Shown here in pieces: positions 44,130 to 52,286 of a stretch of 64,000 nt of DNA. Both the position numbers and the translations under genes were made by a program. A model generated the notes under the pieces. The model did no database searches, was not told where the DNA came from, and worked only from the letters and a program-made list of their open reading frames with translations. Source of the stretch: Falsiroseomonas frigidaquae (GTDB lineage Bacteria > Pseudomonadota > Alphaproteobacteria > Acetobacterales > Acetobacteraceae). Location of the stretch: assembly GCF_012163145.1 (NCBI RefSeq), contig NZ_JAAVTX010000006.1, forward strand, positions 496,001-560,000, in the 5' to 3' direction. How positions within the stretch are numbered: the first letter of the stretch is position 1; every line of letters begins with the position of its first letter.

Positions 44130-45980
44130 TCAGGCCAGTGCGGTGCGGCGGCGCTGCACCAGTTGCAGCAGCAGCACGCCACCGCCGAAGACCAGGCCAA
44201 TGCCGTCCGTCAGGAGACCGGGCTTGATCAGCGCCAGCGCCGCGATGAACAGCGCCACCCTTTCCCACATCGGCATCGGCCGCAGCAGGTAGGCGTGCAG
44301 GGAGGCCGCGAGCAGCAGGCAGCCGGCCGTCGCGCTCGCCACCGCCAGCAACACCTCGCCCCAGGTGCCGATCAGCAGCAGTGCCGGCTGGAAGACGAAG
44401 ATGAAGGGCACGATGAAGCCGGCCGCGCCGATCTTCATCGCCGCCCAGCCGCTGCTCCACATATCCGTCTTGGCCAGCCCCGCGGCGGCGAAGACCGCCA
44501 GCGCCACCGGCGGCGTGATGGCCGACAGGATGGCGAAGTAGAAGGCGAACAGGTGCGCGGCCGGCACCACCACCCCCATGGCGATCAGCGCGGGGACCAG
44601 CAGCGAGACCATGACGATGTAGGCCGGCGTGGTCGGCATCCCCATGCCGAGGACGATGCCCGCCATCATGGTCAGGATCAGCGCGAAGATCAGGTTGTTG
44701 TCGGCCACGTTCACCACGAGCTGGGTGAAGGTGATGCCGAGCCCGGTCAGCGCGATCAGCCCGATGACGATGCCGGCGCAGGCGCAGGCCATGGCGATGC
44801 CGAGCGCGTTGCGCGCACCGTCCAGCAGCGCATCCCACACCGCGGCAATACTGACATGGTGCCGGCTGTTGGCGCGCAGCGCCGCGGCGGGGAAGCAGGC
44901 CAGCGTTGCCACCAGCGCCACCAGCGGCGCCGAATAGCCGCCGAACAGGCCGACGATGATCACCAGGATGGGCAGGAACAGGTGCCAGCTTTCGCGCATC
45001 ACGTCGCGCAGCTTCGGCACCTCATGCTCCGGCAGGCCGGCGAGGCCCGCGCGCTTCGCCTCGAAATGCACCGCGGCGAAGGTGGCCACATAATACAGCA
45101 GCGCCGGGATCAGCGCCCAGGTCACCACCTGCAGGTAGGACACGCCGAGGAACTCGGCCATGACGAAGGCGGCCGCGCCCATGATCGGCGGCATGATCTG
45201 ACCACCGGTGCTGGCCACCGCCTCCACGCCTGCCGCGAATTGCGGGCGGAATCCGCTGCGCTTCATCAGCGGGATGGTCACCTGCCCGGTCACCATCACA
45301 TTGGCGACCGCGGAGCCGGAGACCGAGCCGAACAGGGAGGAGGACACCACCGCCACCTTGCCGGGGCCACCGCTGCTGCGCCCGGTCAGCGCCAGGGCGA
45401 AGTCCATGAACAGCTTGCCGACGCCCGACCGCTCCATGAACGATCCGAACAGCACGAAGATCACGACGAAGCCGGCCGAGACGCCGAGCGTCGAGCCGAA
45501 GATGCCGTCCGTCGTCAGGTACAACTGGTCCAGCATCGCCAGCGCGCCGACATCGGTGAAGAAGTAGGACCACACCAGGAAGACGGAGGCTGTGATCGGC
45601 AGCGCCCAGCCGATGACGCGGCGCGTGGCTTCCAGGATCAGCGCCACCAGGACCCAGCCGCCGATGATGTCGGCGGGCCGCGGGTCATCGATGTAGGGGA
45701 TGCGGTTGACCAGCCAGTCGTAATCCACGAACAGCCGGCCCACCGCCCAGATGGACAGCGCGCAGAGCAGCCAATCCTCCGGCCCCGGCGCCGTGCGCGA
45801 GCCATCCTTGGCCTGCCGCAGCGGGAACAGGATGAAGACCAGCGCCATGGCGAACAGCAGGTGGGTGCCGCGGAAGATCACCGCCTCGGGCGGTGAGGCC
45901 GCGATGGCCCACATATGATAGACGGCCATGACGGCCGCGATGGTGCCGGCCAGCCCTTGCATGGCGCGCGCATAGGTCAT
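44130..45980 (-). CDS. TRAP transporter fused permease (DctQM type)
   Basis: A 616-residue inner-membrane permease with the small and large TRAP subunits fused. The N-terminal ~180 residues hold about four helices. The large domain starts near SAGFVVIFVLFGSFMERSGVG and has many helices, with VTGQVTIPLMKRSGFRP and MVSLLVPALIAMGVVVPAAH as family blocks. The ATG at 45980 is favoured by GGGGAAG about nine bases upstream over the ATG at 46016. It pairs with the TAXI binding protein encoded upstream. Confidence 0.92.
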   Translation of the reverse strand: MTYARAMQGLAGTIAAVMAVYHMWAIAASPPEAVIFRGTHLLFAMALVFILFPLRQAKDGSRTAPGPEDWLLCALSIWAVGRLFVDYDWLVNRIPYIDDPRPADIIGGWVLVALILEATRRVIGWALPITASVFLVWSYFFTDVGALAMLDQLYLTTDGIFGSTLGVSAGFVVIFVLFGSFMERSGVGKLFMDFALALTGRSSGGPGKVAVVSSSLFGSVSGSAVANVMVTGQVTIPLMKRSGFRPQFAAGVEAVASTGGQIMPPIMGAAAFVMAEFLGVSYLQVVTWALIPALLYYVATFAAVHFEAKRAGLAGLPEHEVPKLRDVMRESWHLFLPILVIIVGLFGGYSAPLVALVATLACFPAAALRANSRHHVSIAAVWDALLDGARNALGIAMACACAGIVIGLIALTGLGITFTQLVVNVADNNLIFALILTMMAGIVLGMGMPTTPAYIVMVSLLVPALIAMGVVVPAAHLFAFYFAILSAITPPVALAVFAAAGLAKTDMWSSGWAAMKIGAAGFIVPFIFVFQPALLLIGTWGEVLLAVASATAGCLLLAASLHAYLLRPMPMWERVALFIAALALIKPGLLTDGIGLVFGGGVLLLQLVQRRRTALA

Positions 45981-46096
45981 CGCCGTTCTTCCCCGTATCT
46001 CAAGGACGCTGTTCATTCTGGACTTTGGGCAGATGCATCAGGGCCGGCGCCGGGCCTGCCACCTCGGCAGCCCGTCATCCGGCCCTTCAGAACGGC

Positions 46097-46125
46097 TTGC
46101 GCGCCCGGACGGGCCAGGCGCGCAA
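46097..46125 (-). terminator. Stem-loop between the TAXI and TRAP permease genes
   Basis: A perfect 9-bp stem TTGCGCGCC / GGCGCGCAA with an 11-base loop lies eight bases after the TAXI stop. No T-run follows. As between pstS and pstC, it could raise the level of the binding protein over the permease. Confidence 0.45.
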
Positions 46126-46133
46126 TCGTGGTC

Positions 46134-47078
46134 TCAGCGGGAAGCCGCTTCCTGGTAGAAGCGCGCCGCGCCCGGATGCATCGGCACGCCGATATCGGCC
46201 GCGGCGGTCGCCGGGGTGCTGTCACGCATGGCGCTGACGATGTTGCGCAGCGTGCCCACGTTGTCCCACATCAGCTTCACCATCTGGTAGACCTGATCCG
46301 GGTTGCGGTCGCAGTTGGTGATCAGATGCGCGGTGTAGGTGATCTGCGTCGGCGTGCCCTGCTGCTGCGGATAGGTGTTGGCCGGCAGCGGCGCGCCCTG
46401 GTAGCCCGGGTTGATCTCCCGCATCTTGTCGACGTAGCGGGACAGATCGACGATCCGCATCTCCCGCGCGCTGGCCAAATCCATCACGGCGCTGGCCGGG
46501 ATGGTGGTGCCGAGGGTGAAGACCTGGGCATGGCCGTCGCGCAGCAGGCCCACCGCATCCGTGTAGCTGGACTGGAAGCTGGCGCGCACGTCGCTGTAGC
46601 GCATGCCGGCGGCCTGCAGGATGTGCTGCGTCACCACCTCGGCGGTGTTGCCGCGCGGCTGGAGCGCGATCGGGCGACCGCGCATGTCCTCGATCGAGTT
46701 GATGCCGGAATCGGCCAGCGCGATCACCTGAAACCACTGCGGGTAGAGCGAGCCGATGTTGCAGACGTTGCTCACCGCCTCGGGGAAGGGCGCGCGGCCG
46801 GCGATGCCGTCCACGGTGCTGATGGAATTGCCGAAGGCGACGTTGGCGCGGCCGCCACCGATGCCGCGCACATTGGCCACGCCGGCGCCGGGCAGCGTCT
46901 GCACCGTCAGGCCGGGGATGGCGCGTTCCCAGATGTTCTTCAGCGCGCCCGCGATCGGCACCCAGGACCCACCCTGCGGCCCGGTCATGAAGCGCATCGT
47001 CTCCTGTGCCGTGGCCGGGGTCGCGACGACGGCGGCGCCAAGCATGGCGAAGGCCGCGGCTGCGGTACGGATGGTCAT
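46134..47078 (-). CDS. TAXI family TRAP transporter solute-binding subunit
   Basis: A 314-residue periplasmic binding protein with signal peptide (about 1-22, ending PATA). TAXI hallmarks are MRFMTGPQGGSWVPIAGALKNIW, GAGVANVRGIGGGRANVAFGNSISTVDG-type residues (about 64-92) and PIALQPRGNTAEVVTQHIL. It delivers an unknown acidic solute to the fused permease encoded downstream. The ATG at 47078 has AGGGAGAAG just upstream; the longer frame to 47180 is not conserved. A stem-loop separates it from the permease gene. Confidence 0.93.
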   Translation of the reverse strand: MTIRTAAAAFAMLGAAVVATPATAQETMRFMTGPQGGSWVPIAGALKNIWERAIPGLTVQTLPGAGVANVRGIGGGRANVAFGNSISTVDGIAGRAPFPEAVSNVCNIGSLYPQWFQVIALADSGINSIEDMRGRPIALQPRGNTAEVVTQHILQAAGMRYSDVRASFQSSYTDAVGLLRDGHAQVFTLGTTIPASAVMDLASAREMRIVDLSRYVDKMREINPGYQGAPLPANTYPQQQGTPTQITYTAHLITNCDRNPDQVYQMVKLMWDNVGTLRNIVSAMRDSTPATAAADIGVPMHPGAARFYQEAASR

Positions 47079-47252
47079 TCTTCTTCTCCCTGAACGCATC
47101 TTGGTCGTGCCTTCGGGTATTCCCGATGCCAAGTCATCAGACAACCCCGCGCGATGCCGGATGCTGCACAATTCGGCCACAAACCCGCATCGCCACCGGG
47201 CGGTGGCCGAGGTTCAGGATAGTCTTCCTGGAGCTGGGCCGGACCGCGCCTC

Positions 47253-47296
47253 CGGGCTATCCTGCGTGCCGCATCGGGCTATCCTGCATGCCGCAA
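47253..47296. repeat. 22-bp tandem duplication upstream of the YedK-like gene
   Basis: Two adjacent 22-bp units (47253-47274, 47275-47296) differ at two positions: CGGGCTATCCTGCGTGCCGC versus CGGGCTATCCTGCATGCCGC, each plus two bases. They lie 26-69 bases before the gene start and could influence its expression. Confidence 0.8.
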
Positions 47297-47321
47297 GGGA
47301 ATGAGGGAGGACTCGCGGCGC

Positions 47322-48050
47322 ATGTGCGGACGCTACCTGTTGCAGCGGACCCCGGCCGAGCTGGCGCAATACTTCGCCACCGCCAATCCCACGCCAAACC
47401 ACGCCCCGTCCTGGAACATCGCGGTGACGCAGACGGCGCTGGTGGTGCGCCGCCACCCGGAAAGCGGCGAGCGCCACCTGGATGCGCTGCGCTGGGGCCT
47501 GGTGCCGCGCTGGGCGACGGATGCCAAGGACGCCGCGAAGCTGATGAACGCCCGCGCCGACGGCATCGCCGAGAAACCATCGTTCCGCGAGGCCTTCCGC
47601 AAGCGGCGCTGCCTGGTGCCGATGGATGCCTTCTACGAATGGCGCAAGGCGGAGGATGGCAGCAAGCAGGCCTACGCCGTGGCGCAGGCGGATGGCATGC
47701 CGATGGCCGTCGCCGGGCTGTGGGAGGGCTGGAAGCAGCCGGACGGCGCCTGGCTCCGCAGCTTCACCGTCATCACGACGGAGGCGAATGAGAAACAGGC
47801 GCTGGTGCATCCCCGCATGCCGGTGGTGCTGCCGCCCGAGGTCTGGGACGCCTGGCTCGGGGAGGAACCGGCGGAGCCCGAGGATCTGCTGGAATTGCTG
47901 GTGCCCTGCCCGGCCGAGGAATTGCTCGCCTGGCCCGTGGACAACCGCGTCGGCAAGGTCACGGAGAATGATTCCCGCCTGCCCCGCCGCGACCCCACCG
48001 CCAGCCCGCCGCCCGAGTTGGACGACGCACCGCCGGATTGGGTGGCCTGA
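47322..48050 (+). CDS. SRAP/YedK family abasic-site-shielding protein
   Basis: A 242-residue SOS-response-associated peptidase (HMCES/YedK) family member, which crosslinks to abasic sites in single-stranded DNA through Cys2. The start MCGRY gives the required N-terminal Cys. Active residues are seen at Asn76 (NARAD), Glu106 (FYEW) and His163 (HPRMP). GLVPRW and VDNRVGKVTEND are further family marks. The SD GAGGG lies about 12 bases upstream. The C-terminus is a Pro-rich tail. It converges on dksA. Confidence 0.94.
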   Translation: MCGRYLLQRTPAELAQYFATANPTPNHAPSWNIAVTQTALVVRRHPESGERHLDALRWGLVPRWATDAKDAAKLMNARADGIAEKPSFREAFRKRRCLVPMDAFYEWRKAEDGSKQAYAVAQADGMPMAVAGLWEGWKQPDGAWLRSFTVITTEANEKQALVHPRMPVVLPPEVWDAWLGEEPAEPEDLLELLVPCPAEELLAWPVDNRVGKVTENDSRLPRRDPTASPPPELDDAPPDWVA

Positions 48051-48084
48051 TCCGCGGGGCCGCGAAACCTGGCCCCGCGCCGCA

Positions 48085-48501
48085 TCAGTCGTCGCGGTGC
48101 ACCCGCTCCATCCGCTCATGGCGCTCCTGCGCCTCGATCGACATGGTGGCGATCGGGCGGGCCTCCAGCCGGCGCAGGCCGATCGGCTCCCCGGTCTCCT
48201 CGCAGTAGCCGTAGGTGCCGTTCTCCACCCGCTCCAGCGCCTGGTCGATCTTGGAGATCAGCTTGCGCGCGCGGTCCCGGGTGCGAAGCTCCAGTGCCCG
48301 GTCGGTCTCGACGCTCGCGCGGTCAGTCAGGTCGGCTTCGATGATGCCCCCCTGGCCCATGGAAGTCAGGGTCTCGCCCGCCTCCCGCAACAGGTCAGCC
48401 CGCCACTTCAACAGCTTCTGCCGAAAATACTCCAACTGGAGTGGATTCATGAACTCTTCGTCGCTGCTCGGACGATAATCCGGCGGCAAGGTTACCAGCA
48501 T
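48085..48501 (-). CDS. dksA: DksA, cysteine-poor CTSA type
   Basis: A 138-residue RNA polymerase secondary-channel factor that acts with ppGpp. The coiled coil covers roughly residues 25-95 and carries the tip sequence EADLTDRAS, with the two key aspartates around residues 57-60. The C-terminal zinc-finger region has Cys100, Thr103, Ser121 and Ala124 in place of four cysteines. This CTSA arrangement is known from Rhodobacter DksA and is insensitive to oxidation. It lies next to fliX, as in other alphaproteobacterial genomes. Confidence 0.94.
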   Translation of the reverse strand: MLVTLPPDYRPSSDEEFMNPLQLEYFRQKLLKWRADLLREAGETLTSMGQGGIIEADLTDRASVETDRALELRTRDRARKLISKIDQALERVENGTYGYCEETGEPIGLRRLEARPIATMSIEAQERHERMERVHRDD

Positions 48502-48632
48502 GGCAGGACTTCCCCAACCTTAGCCGCCCAGGGCCCGGCGCCCGGGGGGCGAAAGCGGCCGGACCATAGTGGCGGGAATGGGGCCGGTGCAAGGCCTCGT
48601 TTCGCCGCAAGTTCCTGATCTTTGCGCGCTTT

Positions 48633-49061
48633 TCAGTTGGATGACCTTCTGGCGACACTTCGGCGCGCCAACTCCAGCCGCGCCCGCAGCCGGATCTCGG
48701 CCATCAGGGCGGCCAGTTCCGGCGCCAGCCCGGCCTCCGGCGCGGATGCCAGCGCCTCCAGCCTGGCGAGACACCCGGCATCGCCCGGTGTCTCGCTCAG
48801 CAGGTCCAGTTGCAGCCCGCGCAACTCATCCAGCGCCCTGGACGCGCGGCGGCGGGCACGCTCGGCCACCGCCTCCGGCCGTTCCGGCGCCTCCGACTCC
48901 TGCAGGGCCAGCAGCCCGCCGAGGGAAGGCGGCGCGGCCACGCCGGTGGAGGCGGCCGTATCGCCGGCGGCTTCTGGCAGCGCGAAGCCGCCGGCACCAC
49001 GCCGCACCCGCCCCGCCTGCACCCCACTGAACCCCGCCGGCCGCACCGGACCCACCGCCAT
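48633..49061 (-). CDS. fliX: Flagellar assembly regulator FliX
   Basis: A 142-residue FliX-family protein. In Caulobacter FliX links early flagellar assembly to the sigma-54 activator FlbD. Here the Gly/Ala-rich N-terminus (about 1-45) precedes SLGGLLALQE, and the helical C-terminal half has RRASRALDELRGLQLDLLSE and LEALASAPEAGLAPELAALMAEIRLRARLELARR (region about 101-134). The ATG at 49061 has AGAAGGA upstream. It is divergent from flgI, as in related genomes, which also fits the sigma-54 promoter of flgI. Confidence 0.85.
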   Translation of the reverse strand: MAVGPVRPAGFSGVQAGRVRRGAGGFALPEAAGDTAASTGVAAPPSLGGLLALQESEAPERPEAVAERARRRASRALDELRGLQLDLLSETPGDAGCLARLEALASAPEAGLAPELAALMAEIRLRARLELARRSVARRSSN

Positions 49062-49174
49062 CGACGCATCCTTCTGAAGCCGGCCCCGAGAGGCCCCTTG
49101 GCGCACATGCTGCCGGGTCCCGGCAGCCCCTGCCCCGCCCCGGCAAACCCTGCCGGGGCTGGAGGCCCCCTGCC

Positions 49175-49191
49175 CTGGCACGGCCCTTGCG
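49175..49191 (+). promoter_or_regulatory. Sigma-54 promoter of flgI operon
   Basis: CTGGCACGGCCCTTGCG fits YTGGCACG-N4-TTGC with GG at 49177-49178 and GC at 49189-49190. Transcription should start near 49202, about 40 bases before the flgI GTG. It is nearly identical to the flgF promoter. Confidence 0.85.
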
Positions 49192-49241
49192 GAAGCCTCC
49201 CCGCGCCCCTCCACCAGGATGGCGGCGGCGAGGAGGAGAGT

Positions 49242-50375
49242 GTGGCGACAAAACCTTGCCTGAGGATGAGCGGGCTTCCGCGCCAATTCCTGGCGCTGGT
49301 GTTCATCCTTCTCCTTTCGCCGGCGGGCGTCCTCGCCCAGGTCCGCATCAAGGACATCGCGGATGTCGAGGGCATGCGGGAAAACCAGCTCGTCGGCTAC
49401 GGGCTGGTGGTCGGCCTGAACGGCACCGGCGACAAGCTGCGCTCCGCCGTCTTCACCCGGCAATCGCTGATCGGCGTGCTGGAACGGCTTGGCGTGAACA
49501 CGCGCGACCAGGAACGCCAGCTGGATACCCGCAACGTCGCCGCGGTGATGGTGACCGCCAACCTGCCGGCCTTCGCCCGCACCGGCAGCCGCATCGACAT
49601 CGCCGTCTCAGCGCTCGGGGACGCCACCAACCTGACCGGCGGCATGCTGCTGGTGACACCCCTGCTGGCCGCGGATGGGGAGGTCTATGCGGTGGCGCAG
49701 GGGCCGATCGTGACCGGCGCCGTCTCCGCCCGCGGCGCCGCCGGGTCCGTCACCCGCGGCGTTCCGACCTCGGGCCGCATCGCCAATGGCGCGACGGTGG
49801 AACGCGAGGTGGCCTACAGCTTCGCCTCCGGCGACCGGCTGCGCCTGTCGCTGCGCAACCCGGACCTGACCACGGCGCGGCGCATCGCCGCCGTCATCAA
49901 CCGCACCGCCGGCGGTACCCCGGCCACGGCGACGGATCCGCGCACCGTCAGCCTCAGCCTGGCGGGCCGCGACTCGGTGGCCTTCATCGCGCAGATCGAG
50001 CAGTTGCGGGTGGAGCCGGACCAGATCGCCCGTGTGGTGATCGAGGAAGCCTCCGGCACCATCGTCATGGGCGCCAATGTGCGGCTGTCCACGGTGGCGA
50101 TCGCGCAGGGCAACCTGACCATCCGCATCACCGAGACGCCGCAGGTGGTGCAGCCCAATGCGCTGGCCGGCGGGCAGACCGCGGTGGTGCAGCGCACCGA
50201 TGTGCAGGTGGACGACCAGTCGGAACGCCGGCTCGGCATCCTGCGTGGCGCGGTGACGCTGGAGGATCTGGTGCGCGGCTTGAACGGCCTGGGGATCGGG
50301 CCGCGCGACATGATCACCATCCTGCAGACCATCAAGGCGGCCGGCGCCTTGCAGGCCGAGCTGGAGGTGCGCTGA
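49242..50375 (+). CDS. flgI: Flagellar P-ring protein FlgI
   Basis: A 377-residue periplasmic protein that forms the P ring. The signal peptide spans about residues 1-32 (FLALVFILLLSPAGVLA then Q). Family blocks are VRIKDIADVEGMRENQLVGYGLVVGLNGTGD (region about 34-64), DTRNVAAVMVTANLPAFARTGSRIDI and LVRGLNGLGIGPRDMITILQTIKAAGALQAEL. The GTG at 49242 is chosen because AGGAGGAG lies five bases upstream; the ATG at 49266 has no comparable site. A sigma-54 promoter precedes it. FlgA, its chaperone, is encoded near 28 kb. Confidence 0.96.
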   Translation: MATKPCLRMSGLPRQFLALVFILLLSPAGVLAQVRIKDIADVEGMRENQLVGYGLVVGLNGTGDKLRSAVFTRQSLIGVLERLGVNTRDQERQLDTRNVAAVMVTANLPAFARTGSRIDIAVSALGDATNLTGGMLLVTPLLAADGEVYAVAQGPIVTGAVSARGAAGSVTRGVPTSGRIANGATVEREVAYSFASGDRLRLSLRNPDLTTARRIAAVINRTAGGTPATATDPRTVSLSLAGRDSVAFIAQIEQLRVEPDQIARVVIEEASGTIVMGANVRLSTVAIAQGNLTIRITETPQVVQPNALAGGQTAVVQRTDVQVDDQSERRLGILRGAVTLEDLVRGLNGLGIGPRDMITILQTIKAAGALQAELEVR

Positions 50376-50728
50376 TGAGCATCGCCGCCACCAGCCCCTC
50401 CCCCACCCTGGCCGCGCCGCGCGCCAGCCAGAGCCCGGCCGCGCTGCGCCGCGCCGCGCAGGATTTCGAGGCCCAGGCCCTGGCAGCCCTGCTGCAACCG
50501 ATGTTCCAGGGCCTCGACACCAAGGCGCCCTTCGGGGGCGGATCGGCGGAGGGCCAGTGGCGCCCGATGCTGGTCGACGCCATCGCCAGGGACCTGGCGA
50601 AGGCCGGCGGATTGGGAATCGGGGAGGCGGTGCTGCGGGAGCTGACGCGCCTCGCCGGTCTTCCACCCAACGGCGACCCACCCGCCGGCACTGCTTCCTC
50701 CTCCACCACGGAAAGGCCCACCCCATGA
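50375..50728 (+). CDS. FlgJ-like rod-binding protein (no muramidase domain)
   Basis: A 117-residue protein consisting only of the rod-binding domain of FlgJ. The pattern AAQDFEAQALAALLQPMFQGLDT with GGSAEGQWRPMLVDAIARDLAKAGGLGIGEAVLRE (region about 52-86) is typical. The muramidase domain found in enterobacterial FlgJ is absent, which is common in Alphaproteobacteria. Its ATG overlaps the flgI stop by one base (TGATG), and its stop overlaps the next start (ATGA). Confidence 0.88.
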   Translation: MSIAATSPSPTLAAPRASQSPAALRRAAQDFEAQALAALLQPMFQGLDTKAPFGGGSAEGQWRPMLVDAIARDLAKAGGLGIGEAVLRELTRLAGLPPNGDPPAGTASSSTTERPTP

Positions 50729-51120
50729 TGCAGCCCCTGATCATTGCCGCCCAGCGCCTGACCGAGGCGCTCCGTGCGGAGAACGAGGCGCTGGCCCGCC
50801 TCGACCTCAACGGCGCCGCGGCGCTGGCCCTGCCGAAGCAGCAGGCGTCGGATGCCTTCGCCGCCGCCTATGCGGCCGCCAGCCGCACCCAGAGCAAGGC
50901 GGAGGGCGCAGACCGGCTGCGCGCCGAGGAACTCGCGGGCCGCCTGCGCGACCTCGGCGCGGAGAATCGCCGGCTGCTGGAACGCGCCATCGACCTGCAG
51001 TCCCGCGTCATCGAGACAATCGCCGGAGCCACCCGCCCGGCCGGTCCCGGCACCTATGGCGACCGCGGCCTGAACCGGGATGGCCGGCATCTGCCGCTTT
51101 CGCTTTCCGCGCGGGCCTGA
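50725..51120 (+). CDS. FlgN-like flagellar chaperone candidate
   Basis: A 131-residue, almost wholly helical protein. Heptad-like spacing runs from QRLTEALRAENEALARLDLNGAAAL to LRAEELAGRLRDLGAENRRLLERAIDLQSRVIETI. This pattern and its place after flgI-flgJ match FlgN, the export chaperone for hook-associated proteins. Sequence similarity of FlgN proteins is low, so the call leans on layout and position. It overlaps flgJ by ATGA (start 50725 or 50728). The end is Gly/Arg-rich. Confidence 0.65.
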   Translation: MMQPLIIAAQRLTEALRAENEALARLDLNGAAALALPKQQASDAFAAAYAAASRTQSKAEGADRLRAEELAGRLRDLGAENRRLLERAIDLQSRVIETIAGATRPAGPGTYGDRGLNRDGRHLPLSLSARA

Positions 51121-51170
51121 GGCGACCCGCTTGCCGGATCGCGTGCGGGGGCGCAGCTTGGCGCTCTCGC

Positions 51171-51725
51171 ATGCTCCGCCGCAACGCAACATTCCTGGTC
51201 ATCTCCGCGCTCACCCTGGCCGCCGCCTTCGCGGTGTGGTGGTTGCGCGGCATGGGCGCCGTCCGGCATGCGCTGGGGGCGACCTGGGACCTCATCCTGA
51301 CGGTGCTGCCCTCAATCCTCGGCGGGCTGCTGCTGTCCGCCGCGCTGCGCCAGCTGGTGCCGCCGGGCGCCCTGGCGCGCTGGATGGGCGCCGAGAGCGG
51401 CCTGCGCGGGCTGCTGGTGGCGACCGCCGCCGGCATGGTGATGCCCGGCGGCCCGGTTGCCGCCTTCCCGGTGGTGCTGGTGCTGGCGCAGGCAGGGGCG
51501 GATCGCGGCGCGCTGATCGCCTTCGTGCTCGCCTGGTCGCTGAACGGCTTCCAGCGGATCGTGGTGTGGGAATTGCCGATCCTGGGGCCGGATTTCGCCC
51601 TGCTGCGGTTGATCTGCGGCCTGCCGCTGCCGATCCTGGCCGGGCTGATCGCGCGCTGGCTGCCGATCCGCTGGACCCCGGCGGATGCGCCCGGCATGCG
51701 CCCCTCGGGCAAGACCGGCCCATGA
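51171..51725 (+). CDS. Half-size permease A
   Basis: A 184-residue membrane protein with about five helices, resembling one half of the DUF318/ArsP-like predicted permeases. The motif MVMPGGPVAAFPVVLVLAQAGAD is followed by WSLNGFQRIVVWELPILGPDF. It overlaps the next gene by ATGA. That gene carries the matching motifs LLPGGPFVAFPL and WELPILGGRF, so the two look like tandem half-permeases. A normal member has both halves in one chain. The substrate is unknown. No SD of note before the ATG. Confidence 0.7.
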   Translation: MLRRNATFLVISALTLAAAFAVWWLRGMGAVRHALGATWDLILTVLPSILGGLLLSAALRQLVPPGALARWMGAESGLRGLLVATAAGMVMPGGPVAAFPVVLVLAQAGADRGALIAFVLAWSLNGFQRIVVWELPILGPDFALLRLICGLPLPILAGLIARWLPIRWTPADAPGMRPSGKTGP

Positions 51726-52234
51726 CCTTCGGTGTCCTCGCCATCTGGGTGGTTGCGCTCGCCGCACTGGCGCTGTGCGCCCGGCGCAGCCCGGTGGTGG
51801 CGCGGCGCGCGGTGGTGGATGCCGGCAGCGCCCTGTGGCGCGTGCTGCCGGTGATGCTGATGGCGCTGCCCATGGCCGCCCTGCTCGCGGAGCTGATTCC
51901 CGCCGGCTGGGCGGAAGACTGGCTCGGCCCGGATAGCGGCATGGTCGGCGTGGTGCTGGCATCGCTGGCGGGCGGGCTGCTGCCGGGCGGGCCGTTCGTA
52001 GCGTTTCCGCTGGTGCTCGGCTTCCTGAAGGCGGGCGCGGGGCCGGCGCAGATGGTGGCGCTGATCTCCGGCTGGGCGATCCTCGGCATGCACCGGACCC
52101 TGGCGTGGGAACTGCCGATCCTCGGCGGGCGCTTCATCGTGCTGCGGCTGGTCGCGAGCTTCGCCTTGCCGGTGCTGGCGGGGCTGTCGGCGGAGCTGCT
52201 GCTGCCGCTGTTCCCGGGCATCCCGCTGCGCTGA
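51722..52234 (+). CDS. Half-size permease B
   Basis: A 170-residue membrane protein with about five helices. SLAGGLLPGGPFVAFPLVLGFLKAGAG and WAILGMHRTLAWELPILGGRFIVLRL mirror motifs in half-permease A, with the same order and spacing, which suggests an ancient duplication. It starts inside the stop region of the first gene (ATGA), so both are likely made in equal amounts and form a heterodimer. Between the two helix-rich parts lies the loop GWAEDWLGPDSGM. The transported compound is not known. Confidence 0.7.
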   Translation: MTFGVLAIWVVALAALALCARRSPVVARRAVVDAGSALWRVLPVMLMALPMAALLAELIPAGWAEDWLGPDSGMVGVVLASLAGGLLPGGPFVAFPLVLGFLKAGAGPAQMVALISGWAILGMHRTLAWELPILGGRFIVLRLVASFALPVLAGLSAELLLPLFPGIPLR

Positions 52235-52286
52235 ACATTCGCGCCGTTGCCGCAATGCCGCCGCTTCGGCATAGCATCACCCACGC

